In this document: piece by piece, positions 16,405 through 24,175 of the stretch
Layout: each line of letters starts with the position of its first letter
How positions within the stretch are numbered: position 1 is the first letter of the stretch
Assembly: GCA_934511465.1 (NCBI GenBank)
Contig: CAKSWG010000017.1
Span: forward strand, 1 to 43,890
Length of the DNA: 43,890 nt
From: an uncultured Faecalibacterium sp.
Lineage (GTDB): Bacteria > Bacillota > Clostridia > Oscillospirales > Ruminococcaceae
Reading direction: 5' to 3'
The notes under the pieces: generated by a model
Databases searched by the model: none
What the model was told of the DNA's origin: nothing
The model's input: the letters and a program-made list of their open reading frames with translations, nothing else
Position numbers and translations under genes: made by a program

Positions 16405-16454
16405 GGGGAACTTCCTCTCTTTTTGTATTTTCCGGACAGGTGTCGTTTTGTTCC

Positions 16455-16483
16455 AGTATAGCACTTTCCCGCCGCGGGTGCAA
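16455..16483 (-). promoter_or_regulatory. Promoter of the amidohydrolase gene
   Basis: On the minus strand TTGCAC (16478-16483) and TATACT (16455-16460) are 17 bases apart. It starts four bases beyond the terminator T tract of the ABC transporter operon. Confidence 0.75.
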
Positions 16484-16486
16484 CGC

Positions 16487-16524
16487 AAAAACGGGCAGGA
16501 AAGGTTCTGCCCTCTCCTGCCCGT
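16487..16524 (-). terminator. Intrinsic terminator of the amino-acid ABC transporter operon
   Basis: ACGGGCAGGA (16491-16500) pairs perfectly with 16515-16524 and on the minus strand runs into TTTTT. It lies 21 bases after the binding-protein stop codon. Confidence 0.85.
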
Positions 16525-16545
16525 GGGTTGCTTTTTACAAAAAGC

Positions 16546-17448
16546 TTACTGTGCGGTCACGCCGCCCTCGACCACCAGCTCGTCCTCGTAGTCAAGGCCG
16601 TAGGTGTCCACCAGAGTCTCCTCGTAGTCCTTGTGGAAGAAGTTCTCCTCGCCCAGAGCCTTGATCTCCTCGTTCAGCCAATCCAGCACGGTGGTGTTGC
16701 CCTGACTTACTGCGGGAGCAATGGTGTCCTGACTGCCCAGAGAGGGGATGCCGACGGTGTAGCCGGGGTTCTGCTTTGCAAAGGCAATGACCTCGGTGTT
16801 ATCGTTGGCCCATGCCACGCCGTTGCGGTTCTCCAGTGCATTCTTGGCGGTTGCGTAGGAATCGTACTTTTGCAGCGGGATGTCGGGGTACTCCTTGGTC
16901 AGGTAGGTCTCGGCGGTGGTGCCGGAAATGACGATCATCTGGTCATCGGGGTTCCAGTTGTCCAGCGTGGTGACGACGGCATCGTCCGGGGAGATGACGC
17001 CCAGCGCCACATTCATGTACGGCAGAGCAAAGTCCACTTCCTCCGCGCGCTCCGGGGTAACGGTGAAGTTTGCCAGGATCACATCCACCTTGCCGGTCTG
17101 CAAGTACTCGATGCGGTTAGCGGCCTCGGTGGAAACGTAGTTGATCTCCACGCCCAAGTCCTCGCCCAGACGGTTGCCGAAGTAGATGTCGTAGCCCTGA
17201 TACTCGCCGTTCTCATCCACATAGCCGAACGGGTTCTTATCGGAAAAGACGCCGATGTTGATGGTGCCGGACTCCTTGATCTGGTCCAGCGTGCGGTACA
17301 CCACACCGTTTGCGCCGGCGGAAGCCGCAGCGCTGCCAGATGCTGCGGTGGAAGCAGAAGAGCCGCCGCATGCGGTCAGGACGGCGGCAGCGGAAACTGC
17401 GCCAAGGCCCAGCAGGAAGGAACGACGAGCGATCTTAGACTGTTTCAT
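16546..17448 (-). CDS. Amino-acid ABC transporter substrate-binding lipoprotein (probable cystine/cysteine)
   Basis: A 300-residue family 3 solute-binding protein. The signal sequence has twin arginines (ARRSFLLG) and a lipobox LTAC with Cys27 as lipidation site, followed by a Ser/Ala linker. The mature part shows the polar amino-acid pattern: GYVDENGEYQGYDI, then the conserved Arg in FTVTPERAEEVDF. AAAGGAG precedes the ATG. It is the last gene of the four-gene transporter operon; a small hairpin in front of it may raise its expression. Cystine or cysteine as ligand is inferred from the Cys-rich leader peptide at the operon's start, not from the binding pocket. Confidence 0.88.
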   Translation of the reverse strand: MKQSKIARRSFLLGLGAVSAAAVLTACGGSSASTAASGSAAASAGANGVVYRTLDQIKESGTINIGVFSDKNPFGYVDENGEYQGYDIYFGNRLGEDLGVEINYVSTEAANRIEYLQTGKVDVILANFTVTPERAEEVDFALPYMNVALGVISPDDAVVTTLDNWNPDDQMIVISGTTAETYLTKEYPDIPLQKYDSYATAKNALENRNGVAWANDNTEVIAFAKQNPGYTVGIPSLGSQDTIAPAVSQGNTTVLDWLNEEIKALGEENFFHKDYEETLVDTYGLDYEDELVVEGGVTAQ

Positions 17449-17481
17449 AATGATTTACTCCTTTACAAAATCTTTCCCAGC

Positions 17482-17502
17482 GGCTCCGGAACGCCCGGAG
17501 CC
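17482..17502 (-). other. Intercistronic hairpin between ATPase and binding-protein genes
   Basis: GGCTCCGG (17482-17489) and CCGGAGCC (17495-17502) form a perfect 8-bp stem with a 5-base loop and no T tract in the minus direction, so it is a stabilising or processing hairpin rather than a terminator. Such elements commonly protect the abundant binding-protein message. Confidence 0.45.
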
Positions 17503-17519
17503 TTTATATGATCTGTGAC

Positions 17520-18269
17520 TCATTTCACAGCATCAAACGTGAAGGTACGCAGGAAGCGCTGCGCGCGCTCGGTCTTGGGGTGGTCGAAGAACTCTGCGGG
17601 TGCAGCTTCCTCCACGATCTTGCCGCCATCCAGAAAAATGACCCGGTTGGCAATGGCGCGTGCAAACTGCATCTCGTGGGTGACGATGATCATGGTGCGG
17701 CCCTGCTTGGCAAGGTCCAGCATCACGTCCAGCACCTCGCGCACCATTTCGGGGTCGAGGGCGGCAGTCACTTCGTCAAAGAGCAAAATTTCAGGGTGCA
17801 TACACAGTGCCCGCACAATGGCCACGCGCTGCTTCTGCCCGCCGGAAAGCTCTCGCGGGTAGCTGTTTTTCTTGGCAAGCAGGCCCACGCGGTCCAGCAG
17901 AGCTTCTGCCTCTTTCTGCACCTCATCCTTGGGGCGCCTCTGCACCTTGGTGGGGGCCAGCAGAATGTTATCCAGCACGGTCAGGTGCGGGAACAGCTCG
18001 TAGCTCTGGAACACCATGCCGATGCGCTGGCGCAGCTGGGTGAGGTTTTTGCCGCCGTAGGCGACGGTCTCATTGCCCAGCCGCACGCGGCCGCTCTGGG
18101 TAGGCTCCAAGCCGTTCAGGCAGCGCAGCAGGGTGCTTTTGCCGCAGCCGGAGGGGCCTACCACCACGATCACCTCGCCGGGCTTGACGGCAAAGCTGAT
18201 ATCATCCAGCACCGGGGTCTCGCCGTAGGCTTTGATCAGATGTTCAACAGTCAAAATCGGTTCTGCCAT
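17520..18269 (-). CDS. Amino-acid ABC transporter ATP-binding protein
   Basis: A 249-residue ATPase of the GlnQ/HisP class. Walker A is GPSGCGKST (about residues 38-46), the Q-loop lies in GMVFQSYELFPHLTV, signature LSGGQKQR, Walker B ILLFDEVTAALD, and the switch His is in IIVTHEM. Full-length for the family. It starts six bases after the second permease gene with GGAAGTGA as RBS. Energises import through the two permeases 18276-18950 and 18931-19590. Confidence 0.93.
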   Translation of the reverse strand: MAEPILTVEHLIKAYGETPVLDDISFAVKPGEVIVVVGPSGCGKSTLLRCLNGLEPTQSGRVRLGNETVAYGGKNLTQLRQRIGMVFQSYELFPHLTVLDNILLAPTKVQRRPKDEVQKEAEALLDRVGLLAKKNSYPRELSGGQKQRVAIVRALCMHPEILLFDEVTAALDPEMVREVLDVMLDLAKQGRTMIIVTHEMQFARAIANRVIFLDGGKIVEEAAPAEFFDHPKTERAQRFLRTFTFDAVK

Positions 18270-18275
18270 GTGCGG

Positions 18276-18950
18276 TCACTTCCATTTCTTTTCCAAGTAG
18301 CTTGCCAGCAGGCTGATGGGCCAGCAGGCAAAGAAATATAACACAAAAACCGTGAGATAAATGCCGAAGGCTGCGTTGGGGCTGGCGGTGCGGTTGGCTT
18401 CGATGATCTGCTGCGACACCTTGAGCACCTCCACCACGCCGATCATCAGCACAAGGCTGGTGGTCTTGATCATGCGGGTGATCAGGTTGATGGACAGCGG
18501 GATCAGGCGGCGCACCGTCTGCGGGATGATGATGTACCAGTAGGTCTGCACACGGCTCATGCCCAGTGCTTCAGCACTTTCGTACTGGTGCTTTGGGATA
18601 GCGATCAGTGCGCCGCGCACAAGGTCGCTCATCTCGGCAGTGCCCCACAGCACGAATACGATCACGGATGCCGTCTCGCCGGAAAGGTTCCACCCGAAGG
18701 CACGGGTGGTGCCAAAGTAGACGAGGAACAACAGCACCATCTGCGGCATGATGCGGATGATCTCCAGATACACCCGCAGGATGGCTTTGATGATGGGATT
18801 TCGGAAGGTCATCAGCACGCCCAGCAGGATGCCCAGCGGCAGGCTGATGAGCACCGAGGCCAAGCTGATCTTGAGGGCAACGCCAAGGCCGCCCAGCAGG
18901 CGGATCATATTTTTGCCCTTGAACAGCACGTCAAGACCCAAATCCAGCAT
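18276..18950 (-). CDS. Amino-acid ABC transporter permease 2
   Basis: A 224-residue HisM-type permease with about five TM segments and the EAA loop (YESAEALGMSRVQTYWYIIIPQ) that contacts the ATPase. AAAGGAGG precedes the ATG, and the first 20 bases overlap the end of the first permease gene, so the two are translationally coupled and presumably form a heterodimer. Confidence 0.92.
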   Translation of the reverse strand: MLDLGLDVLFKGKNMIRLLGGLGVALKISLASVLISLPLGILLGVLMTFRNPIIKAILRVYLEIIRIMPQMVLLFLVYFGTTRAFGWNLSGETASVIVFVLWGTAEMSDLVRGALIAIPKHQYESAEALGMSRVQTYWYIIIPQTVRRLIPLSINLITRMIKTTSLVLMIGVVEVLKVSQQIIEANRTASPNAAFGIYLTVFVLYFFACWPISLLASYLEKKWK

Positions 18951-19590
18951 AGCGCAGCCTCCTTTCGATCAGGCTGCCCACGATGGACACCGGCAGCAAA
19001 ATGATAAGGTAGAACACCACCAGCAAAAACAGGCACTCGATGGTCTTGGAGTACATGCCGATGAGGTCCTTTGCGGTGAACATCAGGTCCATCAGGCTGA
19101 CAGCGCTGAACACGCTGGTCTCCTTGAGCAGGAAGATCACGTTTGCCATGAAGGCCGGCATACTGGTGGACATGGCCTGCGGCAGAATGACGTAGCGCAT
19201 GGCTTGCAGACGGTCCATGCCCAAGCTGTAGGCGCTCTCGGTCTGGATGGGCTCGATGGCGTCCAGACCGCTGCGGAACGCTTCGGCCATGTAGCTGCCG
19301 CCCAGAAAAGCCAAGCCCACAACGCCGCATACGGCGGGGTTTGTCTTGATGCCCACCTTGGGCAGGCCGTAGTAGATAAAGAACAGCTGCACCAGCAGCG
19401 GCGTGTTGCGGGACAGCTGGATGTAAACACCCACGATCTGCCGCAGCACCGGCACCTTGTCGTATTGGATCACCGCACACGCAAGCCCGATGATGATGGC
19501 AAAAATGATGCCTGCAACGCCCAGCCGTACCGTCAGCACGGCTGCTTTCTGGTAGAGCGGCAAATATTGCTGGATCGCATTCCAGTCCAT
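18931..19590 (-). CDS. Amino-acid ABC transporter permease 1
   Basis: A 219-residue HisM-type permease: five or so TM segments, the motif SRNTPLLVQLFFIYYGLP typical of polar amino-acid permeases near residue 60, and the EAA loop (SAYSLGMDRLQAMRYVILPQ). GGGAGGAA precedes the ATG at 19590. It is the first structural gene of the operon and lies 46 bases after the attenuator hairpin, which would gate transcription of all four genes. Confidence 0.92.
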   Translation of the reverse strand: MDWNAIQQYLPLYQKAAVLTVRLGVAGIIFAIIIGLACAVIQYDKVPVLRQIVGVYIQLSRNTPLLVQLFFIYYGLPKVGIKTNPAVCGVVGLAFLGGSYMAEAFRSGLDAIEPIQTESAYSLGMDRLQAMRYVILPQAMSTSMPAFMANVIFLLKETSVFSAVSLMDLMFTAKDLIGMYSKTIECLFLLVVFYLIILLPVSIVGSLIERRLRYAGFGS

Positions 19591-19626
19591 TGCCGGATTC
19601 CTCCCTTGTATCCTGATTTGCGGGTC

Positions 19627-19672
19627 AAAACAAAACGCCCGGAAGCTCCCTCTTCGAGTAAGCTCCCAGGCG
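19627..19672 (-). terminator. Attenuator: conditional terminator before the ABC transporter operon
   Basis: On the minus strand 19657-19672 pairs with 19636-19651: 16 positions with one mismatch and a five-base loop, followed by TTTTGTTTT (19627-19635). It sits between the leader-peptide stop and the first permease gene, so it terminates before the operon. An upstream segment, GCTTCCCGG on the minus strand (19756-19764, inside the leader peptide), can pair with CCTGGGAGC of the 5' arm (19662-19670) at eight of nine positions, which would block the terminator. Confidence 0.82.
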
Positions 19673-19722
19673 GTCAGCGTCAGATCTCTCTGCGTGTTCC
19701 CACACAGAATTTACAGATATGC

Positions 19723-19803
19723 TCACACGGCATACCATACTGCAGGGCGGCCGGTCCGGGAAGCGTTTGCGGTACAACAACACATTGCGCAACAACACAT
19801 CAT
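19723..19803 (-). CDS. Cysteine-rich leader peptide (26 aa), attenuation control
   Basis: A 26-codon reading frame preceded by a near-ideal RBS (AGGGAGGA) and starting MMCCCAMCCCTANAS: six Cys codons within the first ten. It begins about 50 bases after a strong promoter and is followed by an 8-bp hairpin with a GGAA loop and then the conditional terminator. This is the layout of amino-acid leader peptides such as those of trp or his: scarce charged tRNA-Cys would stall the ribosome on the Cys run, freeing the segment at codons 14-17 to form the antiterminator. Function as a sensor rather than as a product is inference. A second ATG lies directly after the first. Confidence 0.82.
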   Translation of the reverse strand: MMCCCAMCCCTANASRTGRPAVWYAV

Positions 19804-19859
19804 AGCCGTTTCCTCCCTGAATGATCTCAATTTTCGGATTTGCTCGACCCGATGCACGT

Positions 19860-19888
19860 AGTTTACACCCCATTACCCATTATGTCAA
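19860..19888 (-). promoter_or_regulatory. Strong promoter of the Cys leader/ABC transporter operon
   Basis: On the minus strand a perfect TTGACA (19883-19888) and TAAACT (19860-19865) are 17 bases apart, giving a start near 19853 and a leader RNA of about 260 bases before the first permease. The rest of the 442-base gap between permease 1 and the SLH gene (19889-19998) shows nothing recognisable. Confidence 0.85.
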
Positions 19889-19999
19889 TATGATTATGGG
19901 ACTTCTTTCGATTCTTTGCTCAATCAACCTAAAATGATATCATCATGTGCGTAAATTTTATTCATTTTTCAACTTGACCGTATGCGCTGTGCGGACAGC

Positions 20000-20023
20000 A
20001 AAAGCCCTCCCATCGGGGAGGGC
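20000..20023 (-). terminator. Intrinsic terminator after the SLH-protein gene
   Basis: GCCCTCCC (20004-20011) and GGGAGGGC (20016-20023) form a perfect stem closing on ATCG; on the minus strand it is followed by TTTTGC. Confidence 0.78.
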
Positions 20024-20033
20024 CGGGCCGGAT

Positions 20034-22199
20034 TCAGTTTTTCCTGACCGCGATCAGCACGCGGATCTTGCCGCCTGCCGCGCGCAGGCCGCCATCGTAC
20101 CAGCCGATGAGGGTGTACTCCTCACCGTTCACCTGAGAAAGAGTGGTGGGATAGTAGGTGCCTTTATACCACAGATACACCTGCATCTCATCGGCAGTTT
20201 CGTACTTTTTGTTTCCGCTCATAACCGAGGCCGCACCCACCTTGTCAATGACTACGGGCAGCAGCTGCGTCATGGACTTGACCGTACCGGAGGTGCTGGT
20301 GCCAATGGCGATGCCGCCTGCCAGCACCGGATATTTGGTGCTGGTCTTGTAGGTCGTCTGCTTGCCGTTCACGTAGCACACGTAATCTGCACCGCTTCCC
20401 AGATAGTTGAGCACGGTGCTCAGGCTGCCGCTGGTATTGTTCGCACCCAGCTTGAGCAGGTAGCTTGCCAGTTTATCGGTGCTGCCGGTCACGCTTTCCC
20501 ACAGGCTGCTGCCAATGCTGCCGTCCACAAGGCCCCACAAAAGATCGCCGGTGCTGGGCAGCACGATATCCGCCACATCGCTGATGATCTGGGAATCATC
20601 TGTCGTGGTCGTTGTGGTGGTTGTGCTTCCGGTCGTGCCAGTGGTGCTGTCGTTCCCTGTAAGTTTTTTGATTGCCGTGCTGACCGTCATGCCGGAGGAG
20701 GTCGTTCCGCTGGTGGTGGTCGTGGTGTTGTTGATGAGGTTCTTCACATCATCCAGCACGCCATAGGTCCACAGATCACCGGTCACATCGTTCAGGATCA
20801 GGCGGTCGATCTGGCCGTTTTCGTTGGTGGTGTAATAGCGCACATCGGCGTCAGAAAGTGTTACCCCCGATAGGCGGCTGGGACTTACCGTCCCAGCCAC
20901 ACCCTCCGATGTCGTATCCAGAATTTCTACGTCGTCTGCAAGGGCAGTACCGCCCAGAGCGGTGCCGTCTGCATTGATGGTGCCGGAGGTGCTGGTTTTG
21001 GTGATGGCCTCCACCTGCTCGCCGTCAGCGCTCACGGTGATCTTGACCATCCAGCCTGCCGGGTAGTTCAGGCTTTTATCCACGTTCACGGTGCGGGTCA
21101 CACCATCGGTGCACTTGACGGCCACCGTCTGCTTGACGTCCGCGCCGTTTTCTTCCACAAGGCTGCGGGTGGCCGTCTGCACCACGCCGTAGAACACTTC
21201 GTCGGCTTCGTCACCGGTCAGCACGGCAACGGCCTCGTTGTTCATGCCCAGCAGCAGGGTGACAACCTGCCCCACACCGCCGCCGTTCAGGCTGGACAGC
21301 TGCGCTGCCGCCGCAGAGCTTGCAATGGTGTAGCTGGTGCCTGCCACCGTGACCGCCGTGGGTGCACTGGCGCTGGGCGACACCGCCGTGATGCGGCCTG
21401 CCGCCTTGCGGGTGTAGATCCACACGGTCTTGGCGCTGGCATTGTAATAGTACACATCGTAGGTGGCAAGCTCTGCCGAGGTGCTCACGCTGTCGTTGCG
21501 GTAGATGGCTTCCGGCGCAAAAGGCAGGCTCTCGCCCTCGGATGCCACAAAGGGGCCTTCCAGATTGCTGAGCAGGATGGACGAGACGTCCACCTGACCG
21601 TTCGTTACGGTGTAGCCCAGCGTGGTGCCGTACACGCTGCCGCTGGCAGTGTTGGCGGTGAGGGCGTTGTACAGCAGTACGGCGCCCTCCTCAAGGGTCA
21701 GGGTCTGGCCCTGCGTACAGCCCAGATTGCTGCGCAGGCCGATGGCATTGGCCTTGTTCAGCTGTGCCGCCGGGAAACCACCGGTCAGGGTGGTGATGTC
21801 ATAGCCCAGCAGGGTCAGGGCGGCAGTGCAGGCTTCTTCCAGCGTGACGGTGTTATCCGGGCGGAAGGAACCGTCGGTGTAGCCGCTCATCCAGCCCTGC
21901 TGCACTGCAATGCGGATATAGGGCGCATAAGCGCTGCTGCCGTTCACATCGGTATACAGGGTGCCGATGCTGCCCTGCGTATTGGCGTTATCGTGGTAGG
22001 CGGAAAAGGCCACCAGCAGCTTTGCCAGCTGCCCGCGGGTGAGCGGCGTGCTCAGCCCGGCCGCTTCCTCGGTGGAGAAAGCGCCCAGCGTCACCGCCGT
22101 CTGCACCGCCGTGTTGGAGCCCGCTGCCGAAGCCGGCAGCACCAGCATGGACACGCCGATGCACACCGCCAGCAGCAGTGCGAGAAATCGTTTTTTCAT
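20034..22199 (-). CDS. Secreted S-layer-homology (SLH) domain protein
   Basis: A 721-residue exported protein. A signal peptide (MKKRFLALLLAVCIGVSML, cleavage near ASA-AG at about residue 26) is followed by SLH-type repeats, the clearest being GWMSGYTDGSFRPDNTVTLEEA at about residues 103-125, which bind secondary cell-wall polymer. The rest is a long beta-rich region; around residues 490-545 is a Thr/Ser-rich low-complexity stretch. AGAAAGGAAAG precedes the ATG, 30 bases after the MacB-type permease stop, so it is the last gene of the efflux operon. It may be a wall-anchored component of that system or simply co-expressed; the function of the C-terminal part is unknown. Confidence 0.82.
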   Translation of the reverse strand: MKKRFLALLLAVCIGVSMLVLPASAAGSNTAVQTAVTLGAFSTEEAAGLSTPLTRGQLAKLLVAFSAYHDNANTQGSIGTLYTDVNGSSAYAPYIRIAVQQGWMSGYTDGSFRPDNTVTLEEACTAALTLLGYDITTLTGGFPAAQLNKANAIGLRSNLGCTQGQTLTLEEGAVLLYNALTANTASGSVYGTTLGYTVTNGQVDVSSILLSNLEGPFVASEGESLPFAPEAIYRNDSVSTSAELATYDVYYYNASAKTVWIYTRKAAGRITAVSPSASAPTAVTVAGTSYTIASSAAAAQLSSLNGGGVGQVVTLLLGMNNEAVAVLTGDEADEVFYGVVQTATRSLVEENGADVKQTVAVKCTDGVTRTVNVDKSLNYPAGWMVKITVSADGEQVEAITKTSTSGTINADGTALGGTALADDVEILDTTSEGVAGTVSPSRLSGVTLSDADVRYYTTNENGQIDRLILNDVTGDLWTYGVLDDVKNLINNTTTTTSGTTSSGMTVSTAIKKLTGNDSTTGTTGSTTTTTTTTDDSQIISDVADIVLPSTGDLLWGLVDGSIGSSLWESVTGSTDKLASYLLKLGANNTSGSLSTVLNYLGSGADYVCYVNGKQTTYKTSTKYPVLAGGIAIGTSTSGTVKSMTQLLPVVIDKVGAASVMSGNKKYETADEMQVYLWYKGTYYPTTLSQVNGEEYTLIGWYDGGLRAAGGKIRVLIAVRKN

Positions 22200-22229
22200 C
22201 GTTCTTTCCTTTCTGGCGTTCTTGCCACA

Positions 22230-23429
22230 TCAGTCATAGCGCAGTGCTTCGATGGGGTTCAGCCGGGCCGCACGCTTTGCAGGCAGGTAGCCGAACAGCA
22301 CACCGATGCCCACCGAGATGCCAAAGGCCACAGCCACCGAGCTGAGAGACGGCGACACGGTCATTTCCATATCGCTCATGACCAGCGGCAGAATTTTGTT
22401 GGCAAGGGCCGAGAGCAGGTAGCCGAGGCCGATGCCCAGCACGCCGCCAAGGGCGGAAGTGGTGGCAGCTTCGGTGACGAACAGGCCCAGAATGACCCGT
22501 TCCTTTGCGCCAAGCGCCTTGCGGATGCCGATCTCACGGGTGCGCTCGGTGACGGACACCATCATGATGTTCATGATGCCGATGCCGCCCACCAGCAGCG
22601 AGATCGCCGCAATGGCTGTGAGGATGGTGACGACCATGTTCACCATGGAGGTCATCATATCCAGCATTTCGCTCATGCTGGTGACCATGTAGCCCTCATC
22701 GGAATTGAGCAGCTCCTGCAGGCCGTTTTCCAGTACGGTCTTCGCTTCGGAAATGTTGTCCTCGCTGGTCACGGTGACAGCGTAGGAGCTGGCGGTGCTG
22801 GTCTTTGAAACGCGGAGCGCCGTGGTGTAGGGCAGCAGAACGATATCATCGCTGCTGCCCTCCTGATCCGAGGTGTCTGTCACCTTGGCTTCCAGTACGC
22901 CCACAATGGTATATTTCTCCGTTCCGATCTTGATGGTCTGGCCCACGGCATTGCCGCCATAGGCCACACGGCTGATGTAGTCACCCACAACGCAGATCTT
23001 CTTGTTGTCGGTCAGATCTACATAGTTGATGCCTCGCCCGACGCGGACGGTGTAGCCGCTCATTCCAAGATAGCTCTCGCTCACGCCCTTGACGGTGGTG
23101 TTGCTGTAGCTGGTGGTGCCCACCTTCACGGTGCCGTTGATGCTGGCTGTAGGCGACACTTCATCAAACAGGTCCGGGTGGGCATCCACGAGGCTGTAAA
23201 CATCCTCCACCTTCACCGAGCGGGAACCGTAGCCCATCACCTGCACGCTGATGATATTGGTGCCAAGATCTGAAAAGCTGGACGCGATGCTCTGGGTCAT
23301 GCCGTTGCCCAGACCCACGATGACCATGACCGCCGTCACACCGATGATGATGCCCAGCATGGTGAGGAAGGTGCGGAACTTGTTGCTCCAGATGTTCTGG
23401 ATGGCTTCGCGGAAGGTCTCGTAGATCAT
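22230..23429 (-). CDS. MacB-type ABC transporter permease
   Basis: A 399-residue protein with the MacB/FtsX fold: one N-terminal TM helix (FLTMLGIIIGVTAVMVIVGLG), a periplasm-type extracytoplasmic domain of about 230 residues, then three C-terminal TM helices with the characteristic NIMMVSVTERTREIGIRKALGA motif and the ending PIEALRYD. Its start overlaps the ATPase stop by four bases (ATGA). With the adaptor and ATPase it makes a Gram-positive version of the tripartite mechanotransmission ABC systems that export peptides, antibiotics or lipoproteins, or transmit stress signals. Confidence 0.93.
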   Translation of the reverse strand: MIYETFREAIQNIWSNKFRTFLTMLGIIIGVTAVMVIVGLGNGMTQSIASSFSDLGTNIISVQVMGYGSRSVKVEDVYSLVDAHPDLFDEVSPTASINGTVKVGTTSYSNTTVKGVSESYLGMSGYTVRVGRGINYVDLTDNKKICVVGDYISRVAYGGNAVGQTIKIGTEKYTIVGVLEAKVTDTSDQEGSSDDIVLLPYTTALRVSKTSTASSYAVTVTSEDNISEAKTVLENGLQELLNSDEGYMVTSMSEMLDMMTSMVNMVVTILTAIAAISLLVGGIGIMNIMMVSVTERTREIGIRKALGAKERVILGLFVTEAATTSALGGVLGIGLGYLLSALANKILPLVMSDMEMTVSPSLSSVAVAFGISVGIGVLFGYLPAKRAARLNPIEALRYD

Positions 23430-24175
23430 GATGCACTGCCCTCCTGTTCCGCCTTGGGTGCATAGTTTGGCTGCACCACGGCTTCGGGTGCGTGGGCATC
23501 GCCGTCGTACACCACGCGGCCGTCCTCCAGCCGGATGATGCGCTGGGCCTGCACGGCAATGGAGTTGTCGTGGGTGATCAGCACCACAGTATTGCCCTGC
23601 CGGTGCAGGTCTTGCAGCATGCCCAGCACCTCGCGGCCGGTGTGGCTGTCCAGTGCGCCGGTGGGCTCGTCGGCCAGAATGACAGCCGGGCGGCCTGCCA
23701 GTGCCCGTGCGATGGAAACACGCTGCTGCTGACCGCCGGAAAGCTGGTTGGGCTTGTTCCGGAGCTTATCGCCAAGTCCCACCCGTTCCAGTGCGTCGGC
23801 GGCACGGCGGCGGCGCTCGGCGCGCGGCACACCGGCGTACACCAGCGGCACCTCCACGTTTTCCATCAGGCTGAGCTTGGGCAGCAGGTTGTACTGCTGA
23901 AAGATGAAGCCCAGCAGCTCGTTGCGGATCTCGGCCAGTTCATCGCGGCTCATTCTGCCCACATCCCGGCCATTGAGTTTGTAGGTGCCCGCCGTGGGCA
24001 CATCCAGACAGCCGATGATGTTCATGCAGGTAGACTTGCCGGAACCGGACTGGCCCACGATGGCCACGAACTCGCCCTTGTTGATCTGCATGGAGATGTG
24101 GTCCGCAGCCTTTACAAGGGTATCGCCCATCTGGTAATACTTGCACACATTGTCAAATTCAATGAGGGCACTCAT
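23426..24175 (-). CDS. MacB/LolD-type ABC transporter ATP-binding protein
   Basis: A 249-residue ATPase: Walker A GQSGSGKST (about residues 40-48), Q-loop FIFQQYNLLPKLS, signature LSGGQQQRVSIARAL, Walker B VILADEPTGALDS, switch His VLITHD. These are the LolD/MacB subfamily features. It starts on the last base of the adaptor stop codon (TGATG) and overlaps the permease start. A tail of about 25 residues beyond the usual end (GDAHAPEAVVQPNY) is seen. Confidence 0.94.
   Translation of the reverse strand: MSALIEFDNVCKYYQMGDTLVKAADHISMQINKGEFVAIVGQSGSGKSTCMNIIGCLDVPTAGTYKLNGRDVGRMSRDELAEIRNELLGFIFQQYNLLPKLSLMENVEVPLVYAGVPRAERRRRAADALERVGLGDKLRNKPNQLSGGQQQRVSIARALAGRPAVILADEPTGALDSHTGREVLGMLQDLHRQGNTVVLITHDNSIAVQAQRIIRLEDGRVVYDGDAHAPEAVVQPNYAPKAEQEGSAS

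Noticed and set aside
19627..19853. T-box or SAM riboswitch in the ABC operon leader
   Set aside because: No T-box antiterminator motif (AGGGTGGNACCGCG) and no S-box core was found; the leader peptide accounts for the terminator.
19625..19873. An 82-residue minus-strand frame over the ABC operon leader
   Set aside because: It has no RBS at its start, which lies in the -10 region of the operon promoter, and it runs through the terminator hairpin. The 26-codon Cys-rich frame in the same RNA has an ideal RBS and explains the region better.
20600..20700. Thr-codon repeat within the SLH gene as a tandem-repeat element
   Set aside because: It is a low-complexity coding linker, without exact unit structure.
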